NCBI GenBank assembly: GCA_022839525.1
Contig: JALHET010000129.1
Location: 1-6,496 of the forward strand
Direction: 5' to 3'
Length of the DNA: 6,496 bases
Origin: Lentisphaerota bacterium
GTDB lineage: Bacteria; Verrucomicrobiota; Kiritimatiellia; RFP12; UBA1067
Shown here: positions 1 through 6,063 of the stretch, piece after piece
Numbering within the stretch: position 1 is the first letter of the stretch
Layout of the letters: every line of letters begins with the position of its first letter
Position numbers and translations under genes: made by a program
Notes under the pieces: model-generated
Told to the model about the DNA's origin: nothing
What the model saw: the letters and a program-made list of their open reading frames with translations, nothing else
The model's database searches: none

Positions 1-2
1 AT

Positions 3-95
3 CACCAGCGCGCCTATCGCCGTCAGGCTCGAGAGTGCCGTGATCGCACCGAGTTGCCTGGACGCGGCGCGAGATGGATGCGGCCTTGCATATGA
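3..95 (+). CDS. Possible 3' end of an upstream gene (partial, uncertain frame)
   Basis: A reading frame open from the left edge ends in TGA at 93-95 after about 30 arginine-rich codons. Its stop overlaps the internal ATG at 92-94 of the following gene as ATGA, the layout typical of translationally coupled genes, and that is the only real argument for it. The other two plus frames also run in from the edge: one stops at 41-43, and one stays open to about 306. Too little protein is present to assign a family. The piece may be non-coding, or the upstream gene may end at 43 instead. Confidence 0.25.
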   Translation, partial: HQRAYRRQARECRDRTELPGRGARWMRPCI

Positions 96-1513
96 GCCGG
101 ACGCATATCAACACCTGCCTGAGGTATTACCACAGCGCCAAAGGCGTGCACTTCCTTTCCTATACCGATTTTCACGCTTTGGATGCGGTGCGGGTCAACG
201 ACTATGCTCAGTTCGTCGAGTGTTTGCGCGAGTTGGTGTCGATTTTCGAGGGGGACGTGCGCTCCTGCATGCGCACCCCGAAGTTTCACGGCCACCACGA
301 GATTGAGCTGTTCGGCCTCCGGCGCGGCGAGGCGCTCGAACAACTGGTGCCGGAATTGGAAAAGCTGATGGAGGGGATTACGCTCAAGCGTCTTGACCAT
401 CTCTACATGCACCTCTCGGGGGAGGTGTATTACGGGCACGGCGGTTCGGTGTCGCTGGCCTTCGACGACCGGCGGACGGCACTTCCGGGCGCGACGTTCC
501 GCGGCGGGCTCCCCGACTTCCATCCGGGCGCGGACGACCGGACGCGGGTGCTTTTGGCGAATGTCGAGCAGATGATGAGCCAGGACGAGCGGGTGGAGTA
601 TGCCAATCTTTATGAGCTGCGTTCGGACAACGATGCCACCAGCAAGCTTCCCGTCGGCGCGGGCGTGACGCGCGAGATTGTTTTCAAGACCAACCGGCGT
701 CCGTTGTGCACGAGCCTGATTGAGAAGCGGCTGGCGCTAAAGACGCCGGGGTACGGGAGCTACATGCTTGCGCGGGTACACGCGTTCAAGGCGCTGGGCG
801 TGGGGTTCGGCGAGTACCGGTTGCTGATGCGGCTGGACAGCAAGGCCGGACGCGAGATGAACTATTTCATCCGCAACCGGTGTCCGGGTGAACCGCTGGA
901 CGATATCCCCCCCCGGATGTTTCAGCGGACAGGCGAGTTTGGCGGCAGCGAGGCGGGCGAGGATCCGGAGGTGGTGTTGGCGTTGGGCGCGCTGTTGGGC
1001 AACGCCGCAGCGCAGAACCTGGTGCTGAAGAAGTTTTTGCCTGAGACGCGGCATTGCCGGTACGGTGTGGGCAAAGAGGTTTTCGAGTTCGGGTATGACA
1101 TCGGCAGCAAACGCGAGATGCCGATGCGTGTGATGGTGTGTTCGATCCGGGGTTCCTTGGGTTGGCCCGACACCTCCTATACCGAAGAGAACCTCAAAAC
1201 GCTGTTCGATTTTTATTTTGACGCGTACGCGAAGGAGCTCTACCGGTATTGGACGAAGCACCGCGAGGCGGTCGCGTTGGACGTTCTGGCGGACCGTTTT
1301 TTCGACGGTTTTGAGTTCAAGACGCGCGAGATGCACTGGAATTACTCGGTGCGCCGTGAGCAGTTCGATGATTTTGACCCGCGTTTGCGCCGCAGTTACG
1401 CCTTCACAAAGAAGTGGCATTTCGCCTTGTGGTCGCTCGACCGTCAGGTGCGGCGGCTGGAGCCGTTGCGGAAATTGTTCAAGGAAAAGGTGCAGGCGTG
1501 TGTCGCAGAATAG
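74..1513 (+). CDS. Conserved-looking protein of unknown function, possible kinase-like fold
   Basis: I do not recognise this 479-residue protein. It lacks a signal peptide or membrane segment and is rich in charged and aromatic residues, so it is probably cytosolic. Two regions stand out. Residues 1-190 include a His-rich stretch (KFHGHHEIELFGLRRGE, about 70-86). Residues 195-395 run as a strand with a lysine (EIVFKTN, 201-207), a helix (about 226-240), a strand (YRLLMRL), a hinge-like RNRCPGEPLDDI segment (267-278), a helix ending near an Asn (GNAAAQNLVLKKF, 309-321) and GKEVFEFGYDI (333-343). That order loosely recalls a protein-kinase or aminoglycoside-kinase fold, but I see no clean HxD or DFG motif. 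The basic C-terminus (440-475) looks helical. The start is ambiguous: ATG 74 gives 479 residues, while ATG 92 gives 473 and overlaps an upstream stop as ATGA. Neither has a strong ribosome site. hslO follows after 15 bases, suggesting cotranscription. Confidence 0.8.
   Translation: MDAALHMSRTHINTCLRYYHSAKGVHFLSYTDFHALDAVRVNDYAQFVECLRELVSIFEGDVRSCMRTPKFHGHHEIELFGLRRGEALEQLVPELEKLMEGITLKRLDHLYMHLSGEVYYGHGGSVSLAFDDRRTALPGATFRGGLPDFHPGADDRTRVLLANVEQMMSQDERVEYANLYELRSDNDATSKLPVGAGVTREIVFKTNRRPLCTSLIEKRLALKTPGYGSYMLARVHAFKALGVGFGEYRLLMRLDSKAGREMNYFIRNRCPGEPLDDIPPRMFQRTGEFGGSEAGEDPEVVLALGALLGNAAAQNLVLKKFLPETRHCRYGVGKEVFEFGYDIGSKREMPMRVMVCSIRGSLGWPDTSYTEENLKTLFDFYFDAYAKELYRYWTKHREAVALDVLADRFFDGFEFKTREMHWNYSVRREQFDDFDPRLRRSYAFTKKWHFALWSLDRQVRRLEPLRKLFKEKVQACVAE
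907..914 (+). repeat. Eight-cytosine homopolymer inside the unknown gene
   Basis: Eight consecutive C bases fall across an Ile codon, two Pro codons and the first base of an Arg codon (residues 278-281). It is the longest mononucleotide run I noticed in the window. The reading frame is intact on both sides, so as sequenced the gene is on. Confidence 0.9.
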
Positions 1514-1517
1514 GAAG
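1512..1517 (+). promoter_or_regulatory. Ribosome binding site for hslO, overlapping the upstream stop codon
   Basis: AGGAAG overlaps the TAG stop of the unknown gene and lies 11 bases before ATG 1529. A second in-frame ATG at 1535 would be 17 bases away, which favours 1529. Ribosomes ending the first gene would reach this site directly, consistent with translational coupling. Confidence 0.6.
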
Positions 1518-1528
1518 CCGGGTGCGCT

Positions 1529-2413
1529 ATGATCATGTCAAGAAACGCCGATAGCCTGATCGCGGCGTTTTCCCCTGCCGCAAAAATCAACGTTGTTTAT
1601 GTTGAGGTGACGGACTCTGCGCGCGAGCTGGAGCGCAGCCATCTGTGCGGGCCGACCGCCGGTCTCATTCAGGCGGAGGCGTTGGCGGGTGTCGCCTTGC
1701 TTGGCGCGGAACTCTCGCAGCCGGAAGAGGCCGTCACCCTGCGGGTGCAGGTGCCCGGCCCGATCGGGGGCGTGCTGGTTGAGGCGAGGGCTGACGGCGG
1801 GTTGCGCGGTTACACGCAGGTGAAGGTGCTGGACGAGTTGGACGACTGCGAGGAACTGGAGGCCTCGTCCGCGTTGGGCGAGTGGGCCGAGGTGCAAGTC
1901 GTCCGGTCTGTTCCCGGGAAGATTCTGGCGAGCGCCATGGTGAATGTGAGCCCTGCTTCGGTGACCAAGGGACTGGAAGAGTACTATCGCCAGTCGCAGC
2001 AGCGGCATGTGCTGGTACAGCTTTCGGCGCTGGCCTACGGCGGATTCATTGACGGCGCGCGCGGTTTGCTGCTCGAATGCCTACCCGACTGCGACCGGGA
2101 GGTGTTCCGGAGGCTGGCGGGGTTGGCCGATGACGGCACGGTGCTGGAATGCCTTGAAGCCTCCTCGTCGGTGCAGACGATGTGCGCGACACTGGGGTTG
2201 GAGGACTGCGTGTTTCAAGAGCCGCGGCCGCTCAGGTTCGCCTGCCCGTGTTCGCCCGGACGGGTGGAGGGCATGCTGGAGGGGATGCCTTCCGGTGATC
2301 TGGAGGCGATGATCCGCGAAGGCCGCCCCGCCCAGATCTTTTGCCACATGTGCGGCAAAGGGTATGAGGTGGGGGTCGAGCGGCTGAAAGCGATTTTAGA
2401 CGCCAGGACGTAA
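1529..2413 (+). CDS. hslO: Redox-regulated chaperone Hsp33
   Basis: Hsp33 is a cytosolic holdase that is inactive when its four cysteines bind zinc and becomes active when oxidative stress plus unfolding forms disulfides. The 294 residues match the usual length. The N-terminal substrate-binding domain (about 1-180) shows the family PGPIGGVLVEA-RADGGLRGY stretch (76-95) and a YYRQSQQ helix (152-158). A linker follows, and the C-terminal zinc domain has C239-x-C241 and C272-x-x-C275 in RFACPC and FCHMCGKGYE. The spacing is the same as I recall for the E. coli cysteines (232, 234, 265, 268), so the redox switch should work. Six further cysteines (40, 107, 184, 188, 219, 227) make it unusually cysteine-rich; C184 and C188 flank a Leu-Pro-Asp turn after the GGF segment. 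Start ATG 1529 is set by AGGAAG at 1512-1517. It probably shares a transcript with the unknown gene upstream. Confidence 0.96.
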   Translation: MIMSRNADSLIAAFSPAAKINVVYVEVTDSARELERSHLCGPTAGLIQAEALAGVALLGAELSQPEEAVTLRVQVPGPIGGVLVEARADGGLRGYTQVKVLDELDDCEELEASSALGEWAEVQVVRSVPGKILASAMVNVSPASVTKGLEEYYRQSQQRHVLVQLSALAYGGFIDGARGLLLECLPDCDREVFRRLAGLADDGTVLECLEASSSVQTMCATLGLEDCVFQEPRPLRFACPCSPGRVEGMLEGMPSGDLEAMIREGRPAQIFCHMCGKGYEVGVERLKAILDART

Positions 2414-2421
2414 GCTCGCCG

Positions 2422-2434
2422 CCCGCAGAGCGGG
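2422..2434. other. Small GC hairpin after hslO
   Basis: CCCGC (2422-2426) pairs with GCGGG (2430-2434) around a 3-base AGA loop, nine bases after the hslO stop. No T run follows, so it is not a standard intrinsic terminator. It could protect a 3' end or be chance in GC-rich DNA. Confidence 0.35.
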
Positions 2435-2455
2435 AAGCAACGGGGGAGTAACGGG

Positions 2456-2469
2456 AACGCTCAACGCTC
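2456..2469 (+). repeat. Tandem heptamer AACGCTC x2
   Basis: Two perfect adjacent copies of AACGCTC lie at 2456-2462 and 2463-2469, followed by AA. They sit between the hairpin and the G-rich stretch. Two copies alone do not establish function. Confidence 0.8.
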
Positions 2470-2501
2470 AAAGTATGGGGCGAGGGACCGGAATGAGGGT
2501 T

Positions 2502-2506
2502 AGGGG
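2502..2506 (+). promoter_or_regulatory. Ribosome binding site for the GT-C glycosyltransferase gene
   Basis: AGGGG, inside AGGGGAAAG, ends 8 bases before ATG 2515. This good spacing fixes the start. It is the clearest ribosome site in the window. Confidence 0.65.
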
Positions 2507-2514
2507 AAAGATTC

Positions 2515-4143
2515 ATGCTCCGTAAGTGGGGTCATCGCGTGTGCCTTTGGAGTTCTGCGGCGATCGTGGTCGGCGCGGCGTTGGTCTTGTATTCGTTCGC
2601 GGTCTGGTTCGGGAACCTGAATCAGGACGAGGGGTGGTATCTCTATGCGGCGCGCCGGGTGTCGGAGGGTGCGATGCCCTACCGCGATTTCTTCTTCACG
2701 CAAGGGCCGGTTATGCCTTACGTGTACGGCATGCTCTCCGGTCTTTGGATGCCGTTCGGGGTGCTTGGCGGACGGTTGGCCACGGTGTTCTTCGGTCTGT
2801 TGGGGTGCGTGTTGGCTGCGGCCCTGGCGCGGCGGGCGGCGCCGGCTCGGCGGGCGGCTGAGGCGGGGATTCTGGCGTTCGCGCTGACGGGCTGCAATCT
2901 CTACCACGTATATTTCACGACGATCCCGAAAACGTATGCGCTGGCGTCGTGCCTGTTGCTGGGCGGGTATCTGACGCTTTCGCTCTGCCTGTCGCGCCGC
3001 CAGAGGATGCGGTCGCACCTGTCGTGCATGTGGGCGTTGCCTGCGGGATTGCTGGTGGCGTTCGCGGCAGGCACGAGGCTGTCGCTGGGCATGTTGCTGC
3101 CGGTGACGGTGATCGGGCTGTTGTGCATGTGCCGCAAGACCGGCGCGGCGTTTTTCTGGTTCGCGTTGGGCGGCGGGTTGGGGCTGGCGCTGGTGTATGG
3201 GCCGGCACTGCTGGAGGCGCGCGAACCGTTCGTGTTCGCCCAGACTTACCATGTGGAGCGCGGGGGGCGCGACCTGCTCTATATGGTGGGCTCGCTGTCG
3301 CGGACGGTGCGGGCGTATTTGCCCGCGTGCCTGTTGGGTGTTGCGCTGTTGGTCTTCCGGCTGTTCTGCGGTGCCGGCGTGCCGGGGGAGGCGCCGCAAG
3401 GGGAACCGGAGTGTGAGGTGTATCATGGACGGCTTTGGCCGTTGCTCTGGCTGGCGGCGTTTCTGGCGGTGTTTCTGATCCAGTGGGTCAGCCCGTTCCC
3501 GTACGACGATTATCAGGTGCCGGTGATGGGGCTGTTTATTGCGGCGGTGGCGGGCTGGGCGGCAAACAGCATCTCGTCCGGGGTTTTGCGCGGGTGTGTC
3601 TGCCTTTTATGGGTGCTGTCCTCGCTGTTGGCATCGTTCTCCTCGCCGCTCGCGCAAGAGTGGTTCGTCCACCGGCAGGATCGCTTCTGGGTGGTGCGCA
3701 AAGAGATGCCGGATCTGGCGCTGCTGCGGATGACGGCGCGCGACGTCAAGGCGTTGGCGGAAACGGACCGCGAACTTCTGACCCAAGACACGTATCTGGC
3801 CGTCGAGGCGGGGATGCGCGTCCCGGCGGGGCTCGAGATGGGGCCGTTCACCTATTTTCCGTCGCTCAGCGACGAGGCGGCCGCACGGTACCATGTGATG
3901 AACAAGAACCGGCTGACGGCTTTGCTGGAGGCGGCACCGTGCCGTGTGGCGGCTTTCAGCGGATATGGGCTTGCCATCCGAGCGCCGGTGATGGACGAGG
4001 TGCCCCAAGAGGACCGGCAGTTGTTTTTGAGCGTGTTGGGGAAGAACTACGACCGTGTGCAGGAGCTGCCCGGTTTCGGGCAGAACAGCACAACGCTCCA
4101 GATCCTGAAGCGGCGGACTCCGGTCGTGGAGAAAACCCGATGA
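2515..4143 (+). CDS. GT-C-type membrane glycosyltransferase (PMT/ArnT-like)
   Basis: A 542-residue integral membrane protein, probably moving a sugar from a polyprenyl-phosphate donor to an acceptor on the outer face of the cytoplasmic membrane, as GT-C enzymes do. A first membrane helix (about 14-34) leads into a loop with QDEGWYLYAARRVSEG (37-52), then PYRDFFFTQGP (55-65) and GGRLATVFFG (85-94). The acidic D38-E39 pair sits where GT-C enzymes carry their catalytic aspartate. About nine more hydrophobic segments follow (roughly 82-104, 115-135, 138-158, 173-205 as one or two, 211-230, 268-285, 306-325, 334-351, 357-377). A mostly soluble C-terminal part (378-542) probably faces the periplasm. 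The family belongs broadly with PMT_2/ArnT-like proteins; donor and acceptor cannot be told. The start follows AGGGG at 2502-2506. Its TGA directly abuts the dxs GTG. Confidence 0.85.
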   Translation: MLRKWGHRVCLWSSAAIVVGAALVLYSFAVWFGNLNQDEGWYLYAARRVSEGAMPYRDFFFTQGPVMPYVYGMLSGLWMPFGVLGGRLATVFFGLLGCVLAAALARRAAPARRAAEAGILAFALTGCNLYHVYFTTIPKTYALASCLLLGGYLTLSLCLSRRQRMRSHLSCMWALPAGLLVAFAAGTRLSLGMLLPVTVIGLLCMCRKTGAAFFWFALGGGLGLALVYGPALLEAREPFVFAQTYHVERGGRDLLYMVGSLSRTVRAYLPACLLGVALLVFRLFCGAGVPGEAPQGEPECEVYHGRLWPLLWLAAFLAVFLIQWVSPFPYDDYQVPVMGLFIAAVAGWAANSISSGVLRGCVCLLWVLSSLLASFSSPLAQEWFVHRQDRFWVVRKEMPDLALLRMTARDVKALAETDRELLTQDTYLAVEAGMRVPAGLEMGPFTYFPSLSDEAAARYHVMNKNRLTALLEAAPCRVAAFSGYGLAIRAPVMDEVPQEDRQLFLSVLGKNYDRVQELPGFGQNSTTLQILKRRTPVVEKTR

Positions 4144-6036
4144 GTGGAAGATATGGCTGATGTGTTAAAGACGATCCAGGCGCCGGGCGATATTCAGGGG
4201 CTTGCCCCTGCGCAGTTGCCCGTGTTGGCCGAGGACATCCGCGGCGTGATTCTGGAAACGGTGAGCCGGACGGGCGGGCATCTGGCCTCCAACCTTGGCG
4301 CGGTCGAACTCACGATCGCGCTGCTGCGCGTCTTCTCTCCGCCGTCGGACAAGGTGATTTGGGATGTGGGTCACCAGACGTACGCATGGAAACTGCTGAC
4401 GGGGCGGCAGGGTCGTTTCCACACGCTGCGGCAGCGCGGCGGGCTTTCCGGTTTTCCGAAGCCCGGCGAGAGCGCGTATGACGTTTTCGGGGCCGGCCAT
4501 GCGGGCACGGCGCTCTCCGCCGCGCTGGGAATGGCTGTCGGTCGGGATCGCTACGGTGGCTCCGGCCATGTGGTCGCTGTGGTCGGCGACGGTTCGATGT
4601 CCAACGGCATTTCGTTGGAGGCGCTGAACAGTCTCGATGAAGTCCACAGCAAGGTGATTGTCATCCTGAACGACAACGAAATGTCGATCTCGGAAAATGT
4701 GGGTGCGCTTTCGAGGCGGCTCGGGCGCATGTTGGCGGACGTGCGTTATAACCGGATCAAGGCTGCGGCAGAGGCGGCGGGGCACCGGCTGCGCATGACG
4801 CCGCTGCGGCGGATGTATCACCGCATCGAACAGGCCGTCAAGAGCCTGTGGCTGCAGAATTCGTTTTTCGAGGCGTTCGGCTTGCGGTACATGGGGCCGA
4901 TCGACGGCCACGATTTCAATGCGTTGGAGAACGCCTTGTGTTCGGCACGCGACTACAAGCATTCGGTCTTGATCCACGTCGCCACGCAGAAGGGGCGGGG
5001 GTTCCGTCCGGCGGAGCGTAGCCCGTCGGACTGGCACGGTGTGGGCGCGTTTGAACTGGATGCCCGGCATCCTCCCGAAAGCAAGCCCGGCGGCTATTCG
5101 CAGGCGTTCGGCGAGGCGCTGACTGCGCTGGCGGAGGGGAACCCGGCGATCACGGCGATCACGGCGGCGATGCGCAGCGGGACCGGGCTGGAGCCATTTG
5201 CCGAACGTTACCCGTACCGGTTTTTCGATGTCGGCATCTGCGAGGCGCACGCGGTGGTTTTTGCGGCAGGGTTGGCCGTCTCGGGGGCTCGTCCCTTTTT
5301 CGCGGTGTACTCGACGTTCCTGCAGCGTGCGGTGGACTGTGTGATGCACGATGTGTGCATCCAGAACCTGCCGGTGGTTTTTTGTGTCGACCGGGCGGGG
5401 GTTGTCGGTAGCGACGGCCCCACGCATCACGGCATTTACGACATCCCGATGTTGCGGTGCCTGCCGAATCTGGTCATCATGCAGCCACGGGACACGGTGG
5501 AGCTGGCAGCTATGCTGAAGACGGCGCTGTTGCATGCGGGGCCGTCCGTGATCCGGTATCCGCGCGAGCCGGGACCGGCGGCAGGCCTGTCCGGGGCGGC
5601 CGAAGCGTTGCCGGTCGGCAAGGCGGAGGTGCTTGAACCGCTGTCCGGCCCGGCGCCGGGGCCGGCCGTGTGGCTCTGGGCATTGGGCGACATGGTTCCA
5701 CTGGCGGCCGCGACGGCGGCGCGGTTGAGGTCGGCCGGTGTGCGTGCCGGCGTGGTGAATGCGCGGTTCATCAAACCGCTCGATGCGGCGCTGTTGGGCG
5801 GGCAGGCGCGGGAGGCGGCGTTGTTCGTCACGCTGGAGAACGGTGCGGTGGCGGGCGGGTTCGGGGCTGCTGTCCGCGAGGCGTTGGCGGCGGGAGGCCA
5901 CGGGCAGATGGTGCGGGCCTACGGCTGGCCGGACGCATTCGTGGGGCAGGGAACCTTGAGCCAGTTGCTGGAAGACTTCGGGCTGACCCCGGACCGGATG
6001 GCCGGGGAGATCGGGCAGGCGGTTCAAACATCGTGA
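4144..6036 (+). CDS. dxs: 1-deoxy-D-xylulose-5-phosphate synthase
   Basis: Dxs joins pyruvate and glyceraldehyde 3-phosphate, using thiamine diphosphate and Mg2+, to give DXP and CO2. This is the first step of the MEP isoprenoid pathway and also feeds thiamine and pyridoxal synthesis. Its 630 residues are of normal length with all three transketolase-like domains: GGHLASNLG (44-52), DVGHQTY (74-80), cofactor motif GDG (148-150) to LNDNEMSIS (175-183), GPIDGHD (251-257), catalytic Glu in ICEAHAV (E367), and DRAGVVGSDGPTHHG (416-430) with D424 and H428. The C-terminal domain ends near 625. Catalytic residues are kept, but the pocket differs from consensus: GHS is GHA (118-120), GYxPAE is GFRPAE (286-291) and AEQHA is CEAHA (366-370). 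The start is uncertain: GTG 4144 abuts the upstream TGA, with GGAG 12 bases before it; ATG 4153 (MADVLKTI) looks more like a family N-terminus but has GGAAG only 2 bases away. Cotranscription with the glycosyltransferase is likely. Confidence 0.95.
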   Translation: MEDMADVLKTIQAPGDIQGLAPAQLPVLAEDIRGVILETVSRTGGHLASNLGAVELTIALLRVFSPPSDKVIWDVGHQTYAWKLLTGRQGRFHTLRQRGGLSGFPKPGESAYDVFGAGHAGTALSAALGMAVGRDRYGGSGHVVAVVGDGSMSNGISLEALNSLDEVHSKVIVILNDNEMSISENVGALSRRLGRMLADVRYNRIKAAAEAAGHRLRMTPLRRMYHRIEQAVKSLWLQNSFFEAFGLRYMGPIDGHDFNALENALCSARDYKHSVLIHVATQKGRGFRPAERSPSDWHGVGAFELDARHPPESKPGGYSQAFGEALTALAEGNPAITAITAAMRSGTGLEPFAERYPYRFFDVGICEAHAVVFAAGLAVSGARPFFAVYSTFLQRAVDCVMHDVCIQNLPVVFCVDRAGVVGSDGPTHHGIYDIPMLRCLPNLVIMQPRDTVELAAMLKTALLHAGPSVIRYPREPGPAAGLSGAAEALPVGKAEVLEPLSGPAPGPAVWLWALGDMVPLAAATAARLRSAGVRAGVVNARFIKPLDAALLGGQAREAALFVTLENGAVAGGFGAAVREALAAGGHGQMVRAYGWPDAFVGQGTLSQLLEDFGLTPDRMAGEIGQAVQTS

Positions 6037-6063
6037 TTGCATCAGGTGGCGGAATCGGTCAAA

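Larger units (their letters stand above)
2414..2514. other. Intergenic gap with short repeats, no clear promoter
   Basis: This is the largest non-coding gap in the window at 101 bases. It holds a 5-bp GC hairpin, a tandem heptamer and a purine-rich G-run stretch (2477-2510) that ends in the ribosome site of the next gene. No convincing -35/-10 pair and no T-rich terminator tail are visible. Whether hslO and the glycosyltransferase gene are cotranscribed cannot be decided from the sequence. Confidence 0.6.

Noticed and set aside
40..306. Frame open from the left edge through 306
   Set aside because: It would overlap the unknown gene by more than 200 bases and shows no recognisable protein. 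A short upstream gene end is more likely, though its frame is unsettled.
737..1420. Minus-strand open frame of 227 codons opposite the unknown gene
   Set aside because: It has shadow composition and no ribosome site. The plus-strand frame is longer, continuous and abuts hslO neatly.
2422..2434. Hairpin after hslO as an intrinsic terminator
   Set aside because: The stem is only 5 bp and no T-run follows, so termination there is not supported.
2500..3426. Minus-strand open frame of 308 codons opposite the glycosyltransferase
   Set aside because: Its Arg/Gln/Pro/His-rich low-complexity composition is the antisense shadow of a hydrophobic membrane protein.
3435..4160. Plus-strand frame of 241 codons overlapping the end of the glycosyltransferase gene
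   Set aside because: It is Gly/Ala/Arg-rich as expected for an out-of-frame read of GC-rich coding DNA, and it overlaps a better-supported gene throughout.
4165..6042. Very long minus-strand open frame (625 codons) opposite dxs
   Set aside because: It mirrors the dxs reading frame in GC-rich DNA, is heavily Arg/His/Gln/Pro-rich and shows no recognisable motif, while the plus strand encodes an unmistakable Dxs.
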